Shown here in pieces: positions 44,249-52,118 of a stretch of 64,000 bases of DNA. Source of the stretch: Oceanococcus atlanticus (GTDB lineage: Bacteria > Pseudomonadota > Gammaproteobacteria > Nevskiales > Oceanococcaceae); assembly GCF_002088235.1 (NCBI RefSeq), contig NZ_AQQV01000001.1:806001-870000 (forward strand), written 5' to 3'. The notes beneath the pieces were generated by a model. The model saw only the letters and a program-made list of their open reading frames with translations. It was not told the DNA's origin and ran no database searches. Every line of letters starts with the position of its first letter. The first letter of the stretch is position 1. Position numbers and translations under genes: made by a program.

Positions 44249-45286
44249 ATGGGCCGGATGCCAATTGGTCATGTTCTGGATGCGCTTTTGAGCACAGCTT
44301 CTCGCCCATGCAAACCGCCCGCCAATGCTCCGAAACTGGAGTTGGTTACGGCCACCTGGCGGGGTGACCTGGCACCCTTCCAACTCATGCGCCAGGCATT
44401 GTCGTACTCCGCATTGCGTGACATTCCCCACCGCATCGGGGTGCACAGCGAAGATATCGAGCTGTTCGAGCATGCCTCCGGCAACGTGGTGCAAATCCTG
44501 CCAACCCGTACCATCCTTGCGGACGATCTCGACCAACAGCGTCAAATGGCCATTGTGCTCCAGCACCGCTACGGTCGAACGCTGACCAAATGGATGACCA
44601 GCACCACACGCTATGGCTGGCCGCAATGGGTCCGTGCCATGGGCTGGCAGATGCAGCAGATCACCAAACTCACCCTGGTCGCACAATCTCAGGCCGACCT
44701 GGTCGTGGTCATCGATTCAGACGTAATCACGACGCGTCACGCACGCGCTGAGGACTTCATCACGCCTGGCCAGGCCCTGACTTATCATCACCAAGTCAGC
44801 GCCGAAAGGCTGCGTGGCAAGACAGCGAAGTGGAATCGCACGGCCCATCGCCTGTTTTCCGAGAGCGGGGCCACCACGCCTTGCGACGATTACTTTGACA
44901 CCCCGTTTCCGATGTCACCGCAACTGACCCGGGATATGTTCGCCTATCTCGAGTCTCGCTATCGTCAACCCTGGTGGCAGGTGCTGATGAATCAGCCGCC
45001 GCGGCGCTGGTCAGAATTCGCTTGCTATCGCGCGTTCGTGCACCACCACGTCACCGCAACACAGGTGTGCTGGCAAGCCCCGCAGCGGGTGCGCTACCTC
45101 TACCCCAAGAGCGAAGATCACGCAGCGCTGCAGGCCGGCGTGGCCGGTCACCTCAATGACCCGGGCTGTGCCTTCCTGACCGTGCATTCGCAAAGTACGG
45201 GGCGCCGTTTCATTTCACCAACGGATGCAGCCGATCTGATTCGGCCGCTGATCCAGGATCACTACCAGCCGACCTCAGCCGCCTAG
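44249..45286 (+). CDS. DUF6492-like protein, probable glycosyltransferase
   Basis: About 345 residues; start uncertain (ATG 44249 or 44258, or an upstream TTG at 44219), with no good ribosome site. KLELVTATWRGDLAPFQLMR opens the fold, followed by a metal-site-like LVVVIDSDVITTRHA and PCDDYFDTPFPMSPQLTRDM. DUF6492 members occur in polysaccharide loci and look GT-A-like; activity is not established. Its last 12 bases overlap the convergent gene at 45275. Confidence 0.65.
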   Translation: MGRMPIGHVLDALLSTASRPCKPPANAPKLELVTATWRGDLAPFQLMRQALSYSALRDIPHRIGVHSEDIELFEHASGNVVQILPTRTILADDLDQQRQMAIVLQHRYGRTLTKWMTSTTRYGWPQWVRAMGWQMQQITKLTLVAQSQADLVVVIDSDVITTRHARAEDFITPGQALTYHHQVSAERLRGKTAKWNRTAHRLFSESGATTPCDDYFDTPFPMSPQLTRDMFAYLESRYRQPWWQVLMNQPPRRWSEFACYRAFVHHHVTATQVCWQAPQRVRYLYPKSEDHAALQAGVAGHLNDPGCAFLTVHSQSTGRRFISPTDAADLIRPLIQDHYQPTSAA

Positions 45287-46204
45287 GCGAGCCCGCCAGA
45301 AGCGCTCCAGCCTGTCCAGATGGCGCAGCCAATTCCGCCCTTGAAACGGATCGTAACGCCAGGGCTCAGGCAATCCGGGCTGACGCAAGCTCAGCCAAGC
45401 TTCGGCCTCCGGCAAGCAGGCCGGCTCGCGCGCCTTGAGCCGCACTGCATCCTCCTCGGACAGCGCATTGAACGGATGAAAACCGCATGCGCTCAAATGT
45501 TCAGCCCACTGCAGCGCCCGGGTACGCTGCCGCCCGCGATACACCGGCACTGACGGTAACCACATCGCAAAAGGCGCGAAAAGAAATTCCATCGGTGGGA
45601 ACAGGGCGCGCGCCTGGGCTTCGTTGCCCGACTCGCGCGTCTGGAAGCGCCACCCCTTTTGCTCCAGGCGTCCGCCAAGGGACACCATCACATCCGCGTA
45701 GTAAACCCCCGCGCCACGCACTTCGGCTTTGCGAACGTAATACCCGGTGGTCGGATCAAAATGTGTCCTGGCCGCGTCACGCTGGCGATTGCTGCCCTTG
45801 AGAAAGCAAGGGTGCAAAAACGCAACATCTGGCCGCTGTACAAGATGCTCGCGCCACTGGGCGAGTTCATCCGGCTGAATCGTTCGGACAATCTGCATGT
45901 CATCCTGGATACAGCAGAACAATGCGCTATCAGGCACGGCGTCCACCGCTGCCTGCATATTCGCGTAGAGCCCACCATGGCGGCCGCTGTTGCCCCCCAG
46001 ATCGCGTGCGCGCACCACCTCATGCTGCGCCTCCAGGCGCTCCAGCACATCACAGGTAGCCGGATCATCACTGTCGTCGTCGTAAATGCGAATACGTGCA
46101 CCGGGCACATGCTCAGCAATAGAACGCACGCAGTTGTCGAGGAAACGGCCGCGGTTAAACGAAAAAACCAGAAAGTAAAAATTCTGCGACATGGATGCAT
46201 TCAT
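45275..46204 (-). CDS. GT2-like glycosyltransferase
   Basis: 309 residues. YFLVFSFNRGRFLDNCVRSI, RIRIYDDDSDDPATCDVLER and LGGNSGRHGGLYANMQAAVD form a GT-A Rossmann-like start; FCCIQDDMQIV gives the DD metal site. The C-terminal half (FLFAPFAMWLPSVPVYRGRQ) has no clear family to me. Start ATG 46204, with a second Met at 46192. Divergent from the sulfotransferase. Confidence 0.7.
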   Translation of the reverse strand: MNASMSQNFYFLVFSFNRGRFLDNCVRSIAEHVPGARIRIYDDDSDDPATCDVLERLEAQHEVVRARDLGGNSGRHGGLYANMQAAVDAVPDSALFCCIQDDMQIVRTIQPDELAQWREHLVQRPDVAFLHPCFLKGSNRQRDAARTHFDPTTGYYVRKAEVRGAGVYYADVMVSLGGRLEQKGWRFQTRESGNEAQARALFPPMEFLFAPFAMWLPSVPVYRGRQRTRALQWAEHLSACGFHPFNALSEEDAVRLKAREPACLPEAEAWLSLRQPGLPEPWRYDPFQGRNWLRHLDRLERFWRARLGG

Positions 46205-46375
46205 CAGCGGCGGAACTGCACACCGCGGCGCTGGAACTCAGCCCAGGCCCGCGAAGCGTCAGGTCATGCTATCGCGAACAGGAATATGAAGCGCGAATTG
46301 ATCGTCGTTACTATATTTTCAAACATCTGCTGTTATTGCCTTGCGTTCACGATATTTCAAAACCACCGATTCGGT

Positions 46376-47095
46376 ATGCAACGTCGCACTCATAAACTGA
46401 TTTACAACAATTTGCTGGTCCCGCACCGGCCGTTCTATCGAAGCTTTCCCTATCGTGGCGGTGTTTCGGCCGCATCTGCGGATTCCCGTGGATGTGTCGA
46501 TCTGGACCTGGGATTTTTCTTCAACCGCATTCCCAAAGCCGGCAACTCCACCGTGACGACCACGCTGGCGCGCCTGAAACTGGGTCACGATGTCCCCTCA
46601 AAACGCGCGAAAAAGGTTTTCAGCACCCCGGCCCAACTCAATCGGGCGCAACTCGGTGAACTCGATCAACTGTTTGCTTTTACTTTTGTCCGCAATCCTT
46701 ACACACGGGTGCTCTCCGCCTATCTCGACAAGTTGGGCCGAGGGCAATCACGTGCCGACCAAGTGCGCGGCTTCAGCCACTTTATAAGGCGGCTCGAGAC
46801 GGGCGCGCTGCACAAAAATGCGCACTGGGCTCCGCAAACCGACCTGCTGCTGTTGCCGCGCGAACGCTTCGATTTCATCGGCAAAACCGAATCGCTAAAC
46901 CAGGACGTCAACAGCGTACTTAACCGCCTTGGCCGACAAAGCGACCAGGGCATCCAGCAGGTGCTGAGCAACGCAACCGGCGCCAGCAAAAAGCTTGAGC
47001 AGTTTTACCAAGGCAATTTGGCCCAGCGCGTTTTGCACCTGTATCGCGACGATTTCGCCAACTTCAATTACTCTCCCGCCTTTCCGCCGACTTAG
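46376..47095 (+). CDS. Carbohydrate sulfotransferase (Sulfotransfer_2 family)
   Basis: 239 residues from ATG 46376; an alternative ATG at 46286 (close to AGGA) would add a hydrophobic 30-residue leader. 5'-phosphosulfate loop FFFNRIPKAGNSTV (47-60) and 3'-phosphate loop FTFVRNPYTRVLSAYLDK (103-119) are the two PAPS-binding signatures, as in heparan/chondroitin sulfotransferases. It should move sulfate from PAPS to a sugar hydroxyl of a surface glycan. Followed 12 bases later by a GT2 gene in a tight operon. The region just upstream of the chosen start is AT-rich, so a promoter could lie there. Confidence 0.85.
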   Translation: MQRRTHKLIYNNLLVPHRPFYRSFPYRGGVSAASADSRGCVDLDLGFFFNRIPKAGNSTVTTTLARLKLGHDVPSKRAKKVFSTPAQLNRAQLGELDQLFAFTFVRNPYTRVLSAYLDKLGRGQSRADQVRGFSHFIRRLETGALHKNAHWAPQTDLLLLPRERFDFIGKTESLNQDVNSVLNRLGRQSDQGIQQVLSNATGASKKLEQFYQGNLAQRVLHLYRDDFANFNYSPAFPPT

Positions 47096-47107
47096 CCCAC
47101 CACGCGC

Positions 47108-47992
47108 ATGCAACTGTCCGTCATTGCAACCACATACAATGCGACCGAATGGTTGCAAAAGCTTCTATGGGGCTATGCCGCGCAGACCTTTCGCGACTTT
47201 GAACTGATCATCGCAGACGATGGCTCAAAGCCCGAAACCGCCGCGCTCGTCCAGGAGCAAAGCCAGGCACTGGGCTTGAACGTGCAACACGTATGGCAAG
47301 AGGATGACGGTTTCCAGAAGTGCCGCATCCTGAACAAAGCCATCCTGCACGCGCGGCACGACTACCTGGTGTTCACCGACGGCGACTGCATACCGCGCGC
47401 TGACTTTCTTGAAGTTCATGCGCGCCGTGCGGCGCCGCGTACCTATCTCTCGGGGAGCTACTACAAGCTCCCGATGAGCACCAGCAAGCTGATCAACCGA
47501 GAGGACATCGATGCGGGCCGTTGTTTCGACTGGCACTGGCTACGCGATAACGGACTCCCCCGCTCGGCCAAACGTTCGAAGATCGATGCCGGCCCCACCA
47601 TGGCACGCTGGCTCAATCGTCTGACACCGACCAAATGCAACCTCAAGGGCTCGAACGCTTCAGCCTGGCTTGAAGACGTGATCCGCGTTAATGGCTACGA
47701 CGAGCGCATGCGCTACGGCGGCCTGGACCGAGAATTTGGCGTGCGCCTGGTCAATGCCGGTGTGCGCCCCGTCCACGTCCGCTACGACGCCATTGTGGTC
47801 CACCTTGACCACGCGCGCGGCTACCGCAACCCGGACGAAGTCGCCGCAAACAAAGCAATGCGCGTCGCCGTTGATCGTCAGGGGATCGTTCAAACACCGC
47901 ACGGACTGAGCCAGCTGGTGCAGGATGGTTACCCCATTCCCTCTCACGCCGCCGCGCTCAAGTACCTGAATCAGACGCCCAGCACTTCATGA
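47108..47992 (+). CDS. Family 2 glycosyltransferase
   Basis: 294 residues. MQLSVIATTYNATEWLQKLL, IIADDGS (34-40), FTDGDCIPRADFLEVH (DxD), then GSNASAWLEDVIRVNGYDER and YGGLDREFGVRLVNAG, the acceptor/catalytic ED-containing region of GT2 (chondroitin-polymerase-like branch). The next gene's ATG overlaps its stop. Confidence 0.9.
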   Translation: MQLSVIATTYNATEWLQKLLWGYAAQTFRDFELIIADDGSKPETAALVQEQSQALGLNVQHVWQEDDGFQKCRILNKAILHARHDYLVFTDGDCIPRADFLEVHARRAAPRTYLSGSYYKLPMSTSKLINREDIDAGRCFDWHWLRDNGLPRSAKRSKIDAGPTMARWLNRLTPTKCNLKGSNASAWLEDVIRVNGYDERMRYGGLDREFGVRLVNAGVRPVHVRYDAIVVHLDHARGYRNPDEVAANKAMRVAVDRQGIVQTPHGLSQLVQDGYPIPSHAAALKYLNQTPSTS

Positions 47993-48804
47993 AAACCACC
48001 GAGCTCTCGCCTGATCTGGCCTTTGGACACTTTGCACCTCGCGGTTTCGCGGCCTGGATTCTGCGCGCCTGCCACAGACTGCCTCGCGACTGGCCAGGGG
48101 CACGCACACTCAACAAACTGTTGCGTGGACTGATCAAAAGACCCACCCGCCAGTTCGACATTGAGGTTGACCAGCTCAAGCTGCGCTTGCGCAGCAGCGG
48201 CAACTACTGCGAAAAACGCCAGCTCTTTGAACCGCAGTTTTTCGATGTGGATGAAATTCGCTGGCTGCGCGAGGCCCTCGCCGGTGGCGGCGTATTTCTG
48301 GATATCGGTGGCAATATTGGGCTGTACAGCCTGCACATCGGGCGCGCCTGCCCTGATGTGCGCATCATCACCGTGGAACCGGACGCCTCGCTGTCGCAGC
48401 GCATGCTGTTTAATGCGGCCAATAACAATATCCAGATTGATCTGGCGCCAGTGGCTCTGAGCGATTACAGCGGCACCGGTTATCTCGCCGTATCAGCCGA
48501 GCAGCGTGGTGAGAATGCACTGGCTTCAGAGCCCCAGCAAGGCGAGGAAGTCACGGTTTCAACCCTGCTTGATCTGTGCACAGCCAAACAGATCGAACGC
48601 ATCTGCGCGATGAAAATCGACATCGAAGGTCACGAGCATCTCGTGCTCTCACATTTTTTCGCCAACGCGCCGCAATCCATGTGGCCGCGCTATATCGTGA
48701 TCGAACATGTTCACGACGAGACCCACATCGTGTCGCGCCTGCAGGCGGAATACGGCTACACCATTGAGGCGCAGACCTCGCGCAACATACTGCTCTCCGC
48801 ATGA
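47989..48804 (+). CDS. FkbM family SAM-dependent methyltransferase
   Basis: 271 residues. SAM motif I VFLDIGGNIGLYSLHIG, motif II IITVEPDASLSQRML, and the FkbM-typical VSTLLDLCTAKQIERICAMK followed by KIDIEGHEHLVLS. FkbM enzymes O-methylate sugars and polyketides; in a polysaccharide operon the acceptor is probably a glycan hydroxyl. Overlaps genes on both sides by 4 bases (ATGA). Confidence 0.9.
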   Translation: MKTTELSPDLAFGHFAPRGFAAWILRACHRLPRDWPGARTLNKLLRGLIKRPTRQFDIEVDQLKLRLRSSGNYCEKRQLFEPQFFDVDEIRWLREALAGGGVFLDIGGNIGLYSLHIGRACPDVRIITVEPDASLSQRMLFNAANNNIQIDLAPVALSDYSGTGYLAVSAEQRGENALASEPQQGEEVTVSTLLDLCTAKQIERICAMKIDIEGHEHLVLSHFFANAPQSMWPRYIVIEHVHDETHIVSRLQAEYGYTIEAQTSRNILLSA

Positions 48805-49802
48805 AAGTTCTCGTCACCGGCGTAGCCGGATTCATCGGCGCCTTCGTGGCCAAGGCACTGCTTGAACGCGGCGACGAAGTGGTCGGCATCGACAACCTCA
48901 ACGACTACTACGACCCTTCGCTCAAACGTGCGCGCCTGGACTGGCTCACGCCCTACCCCGGCTTTCGCTTTGCCGAGGTCGACATTCGTGATACCCAGGC
49001 TCTGCACAATGCAGCCGATGGTTGTCAGCGCATTTGCCACCTGGCTGCCCAGGCCGGGGTGCGCTACTCCTTCGCCAACCCACGCGCCTATGTGGAAAGC
49101 AATCTGGACGGTTTCTTCAACATTCTTGAGGTCACCGAAAAGCAGCGCATCGAGCATCTGGTGTTCGCCTCGACCAGTTCCGTGTACGGCGCCAACACGG
49201 CCGTGCCGTTTCGGGAAAGCGGACCCGCCGACCACCCGATGAGTTTCTACGCGGCAACCAAGAAAGCCAACGAGCTGATGGCCCATGCGTTTGCCCATCT
49301 GCATGGCCTGCCGATGACCGGGCTGCGCTTCTTTACCGTCTACGGCCCCTGGGGACGCCCGGACATGGCCCTGTTTCGCTTCACCCGCATGATGCTCGCT
49401 GGCGAATCCATCCCGGTTTACGGGCATGGTCGTCAATCGCGTGATTTCACCTACATCGATGACATCGTGGCGGGCGTCATCCGCACCATCGATCAGCCGG
49501 CCAGCACCAATCCACAGTGGAGCGGTGATGCGCCCGAACCCTCGAGTTCATCTGCGCCGTGGCGAATCTACAACATCGGCAACCAGGCGCCGGTGCCCTT
49601 GATGCGCTTCATAGAGGTGCTGCAAGAGTGCCTGGGCGTGACAGCCGCGCTCGACATGCAACCGATGGTGCCAGGTGATGTCCCAAACACATGGGCAGAC
49701 ACCAGCGCGCTGGATCACGCGGTCGGCTACCAGCCCGACACGCCGATTGAAACCGGCGTAGCACGCTTCGTCGAGTGGTATAGAAACTACTATCAAATCT
49801 GA
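48801..49802 (+). CDS. NAD-dependent epimerase, probable UDP-glucuronate 4-epimerase
   Basis: 333 residues, extended SDR. NAD motif GVAGFIGAF (7-15), DNLNDYYDPSLKRARLDWL (characteristic of UDP-GlcA/UDP-Gal(NAc) 4-epimerases), catalytic STSSVYG and YAATKKAN (YxxxK), FFTVYGPWGRPDMALFRFTR. The YGPWGRPDMA motif favours UDP-glucuronate 4-epimerase, supplying UDP-galacturonate. Last gene of the sulfotransferase operon. Confidence 0.85.
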   Translation: MKVLVTGVAGFIGAFVAKALLERGDEVVGIDNLNDYYDPSLKRARLDWLTPYPGFRFAEVDIRDTQALHNAADGCQRICHLAAQAGVRYSFANPRAYVESNLDGFFNILEVTEKQRIEHLVFASTSSVYGANTAVPFRESGPADHPMSFYAATKKANELMAHAFAHLHGLPMTGLRFFTVYGPWGRPDMALFRFTRMMLAGESIPVYGHGRQSRDFTYIDDIVAGVIRTIDQPASTNPQWSGDAPEPSSSSAPWRIYNIGNQAPVPLMRFIEVLQECLGVTAALDMQPMVPGDVPNTWADTSALDHAVGYQPDTPIETGVARFVEWYRNYYQI

Positions 49803-49874
49803 TCGCACCCGTTCGCTGACGCCTCAAAGCAAAACCACAGCGCAGCGAGCCGGTGTTTTACAACTGGGGGAGAC

Positions 49875-50774
49875 ATGTTCGATTTCTACATCGCGCACGA
49901 GTATTGGTTCGCAGCGGTTCAGCTGGCCCTGGCCATGCTGGGCATGGGCGCCACGCTGGCCTTGAGCGATTTCACCCGGGTTGCCACTGACCCGCGCGGC
50001 TTCAGTATCGGCATTGCGCTGCAACTGCTGCTGGTGCCGCTGATCGCCTGGGCGCTGATCAGCGTGTCGGATGCCAGCCCCGGCCTGGCCGTCGGTCTGG
50101 CCATCTGTGCGGCCATCCCCGGTGGTAGCGTATCCAACATTTTCACCTTCTTCGCCCGCGGCCACATCGCCCTGTCGATTGCCCTGACCTCGATCGCAAC
50201 CCTGGCCTGTCTGGTTACCACACCGCTGATCCTGGACCTGCTGATCGCCCATCACCTGCCAGAGGGTTTCACCATGCCGGCCGGTCGCATCGCGATGGAA
50301 ATCGGCCTGTGTCTGCTGCTGCCGCTGGTGCTGGGCATGCTCTACCTGCGCCTGTTTCCGAAAAGCGCGCCGGTGTTGTCGCGCTGGTGTATCCGCGGCT
50401 CGCTGTTTGTGATCGGCTTGATTGTGGTGGGCGCACTCGGCGCCGGTCGCCTCGACCTGGAAAGCTTTGGCGGCGACAACATCATCTGGGTTGTGGCCTT
50501 CATCGTGATTCTCAGCGCGGTGTCGTTCGTGCTGCCGCGGGTGCTCGGCGCCAACCGCGCCGATGTGGCCGCCATCAACATCGAGGTCACCGTGCGCAAT
50601 ACCAATCTTGGCCTGCTGATCAAGGCATCGCTGTTTCCGGCCGCGGTCGGGGTGAGCGATCCGATCGGCGACAACACCCTGTTCGCCATCCTGCTGTACG
50701 GCGCATTGATGCTGCTGGTCAGCAGCTTGATGATCCCGGCGCACCGGCGCGGTAACCCCGCATCGCCCGCCTGA
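49875..50774 (+). CDS. Bile acid:sodium symporter family transporter
   Basis: 299 residues with about nine membrane helices. MGMGATLALSDFTRVATDPR and CAAIPGGSVSNIFTFFARGH are the family-defining segments, and NIEVTVRNTNLGLLIKASLF resembles the second crossover/sodium site region. The true substrate of bacterial members is usually unknown. GGGGGAGA precedes the ATG. Its place between glycan genes may be accidental; it has a 72-base gap upstream. Confidence 0.88.
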   Translation: MFDFYIAHEYWFAAVQLALAMLGMGATLALSDFTRVATDPRGFSIGIALQLLLVPLIAWALISVSDASPGLAVGLAICAAIPGGSVSNIFTFFARGHIALSIALTSIATLACLVTTPLILDLLIAHHLPEGFTMPAGRIAMEIGLCLLLPLVLGMLYLRLFPKSAPVLSRWCIRGSLFVIGLIVVGALGAGRLDLESFGGDNIIWVVAFIVILSAVSFVLPRVLGANRADVAAINIEVTVRNTNLGLLIKASLFPAAVGVSDPIGDNTLFAILLYGALMLLVSSLMIPAHRRGNPASPA

Positions 50775-50864
50775 TCTGACGTCATGCAAACGTCACGCTG
50801 AATTCAAACCGCTGCAATACGTCGGGTTTTCAATCGCGCCCGCTCTCGCCCATCCGAACCCGCG

Positions 50865-52118
50865 ATGACCCGACGTATTCTGTTGCTTCACAACACCCCC
50901 AAGGCCCGTCGCTACTTTCATACGCTGGCCAATCACATCGATGCTGTGGATATCCGCACCGATACCATCGGTTTGCGCGGCGGCCCCAGGCTGGCCGATC
51001 AACGCTACGCCGAAATGGCGCGCTACAGTATGGAGCGCAAGTGGCAGCGCCACCGCATTCCCGACTGGCGTCTGCGCCGCCTGCAGGGCCTGCACCAGCG
51101 CTTCGCCCATTGGCACTACCACGCGGCAGGCGCGGCCATCCGCCGCCATCAGCCGGATGCCATCGGCGTATGGGGTGGCCAATCGGTGGATACCCGCGCC
51201 GCACTGGCCGCCGCGCGCGACCATGCCCTGCCCAGCTACGTGTTCGAATGCGGTCTGCTGCCCGACACCACAACCTGCGATCCCCAGGGCGTCAATTTCG
51301 ACAATGCCATACCGCGTTATCCGCGCTTTTACGCCGACTACGCGCGCAAGGCCGACACGGTTCTGCCGCAGAGCCTGATTGCGCGGCCCAGCCGCCACAG
51401 CGATGACGAGATCAGCCTGCCGGAGGACTATCTGTTCATTCCGTTCCAGGTTCGTCTGGACAGCCAAGTGCTGCTCTACTCACCGTGGATACGCGACATG
51501 ACCCATTTGTTCGATGTGGTCGTTGAAGCGGCACGCCATGCACTGGGGGCCTGCCAGACCCAGCTGGTGTTCAAGCTGCATCCCAGCTGCCGGCAGCGCT
51601 ACCGCACCCTGCAGGACATTGCCGCACGCGAGCCGCGTATCCATTTCGCCAACGGCAACAGCACCGATGAGCTGGTCCGCAAGGCGCGCGGCGTGATCAC
51701 CATCAATTCCACGGTGGGCATCGAGGCACTGCTGCTCAACCGCCCGGTGCTGACCGTGGGTCAGGCCTGCTACGCGATACCCGGGGTGTGTGAATCAGCC
51801 AGCAGCGTGGCCATGATCAGCCGCTGGATGCAGCAGATCGACACTCAGCGTCCACCCAGCACGCCGCACCGCGAAGCGTTTCTGCACTACCTGGCCAGCG
51901 AATATTGCATCCCGCAATCGCACAAGCACCCCGGCGCGGCGCATTTTGCGGCGATGGCTGCGCGCCTGTCCGTGCACCCGCGCCAGAGCCGGGTCAATCC
52001 GGCACGCCGCGCAGAGGGCATCACGCTCAGCTCAGACGCGCTTGCAGCCGCTCAACCAGCGCCACCGTTTTCTCCGGTTCGAACGCCTGCAACAGCGTGG
52101 TCTGTGTCTGACCGGTAA
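50865..52118 (+). CDS. Capsule-type polysaccharide protein (KpsS/KpsC-like, Capsule_synth)
   Basis: 417 residues. YVFECGLLPDTTTCDPQGVN, FIPFQVRLDSQVLLYSPWI and VFKLHPSCRQRYR, then GVITINSTVGIEALLLNRPV (conserved NSTVG..AL in the C-terminal GT-B domain) match Capsule_synth proteins such as KpsS, which transfer Kdo for capsule-lipid linkers. No other kps gene is present. The final 30 or so residues are coded opposite the 3' end of glnE (92-base overlap) and have low-complexity composition, suggesting loss of the original stop. No clear ribosome site before the ATG. Confidence 0.8.
   Translation: MTRRILLLHNTPKARRYFHTLANHIDAVDIRTDTIGLRGGPRLADQRYAEMARYSMERKWQRHRIPDWRLRRLQGLHQRFAHWHYHAAGAAIRRHQPDAIGVWGGQSVDTRAALAAARDHALPSYVFECGLLPDTTTCDPQGVNFDNAIPRYPRFYADYARKADTVLPQSLIARPSRHSDDEISLPEDYLFIPFQVRLDSQVLLYSPWIRDMTHLFDVVVEAARHALGACQTQLVFKLHPSCRQRYRTLQDIAAREPRIHFANGNSTDELVRKARGVITINSTVGIEALLLNRPVLTVGQACYAIPGVCESASSVAMISRWMQQIDTQRPPSTPHREAFLHYLASEYCIPQSHKHPGAAHFAAMAARLSVHPRQSRVNPARRAEGITLSSDALAAAQPAPPFSPVRTPATAWSVSDR

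Noticed and set aside
45659-46375. Long upstream extension of the sulfotransferase frame
   Set aside because: Lies antisense to the GT2-like gene at 45275-46204 and lacks sulfotransferase homology; only the ATGs at 46286 and 46376 are reasonable starts.
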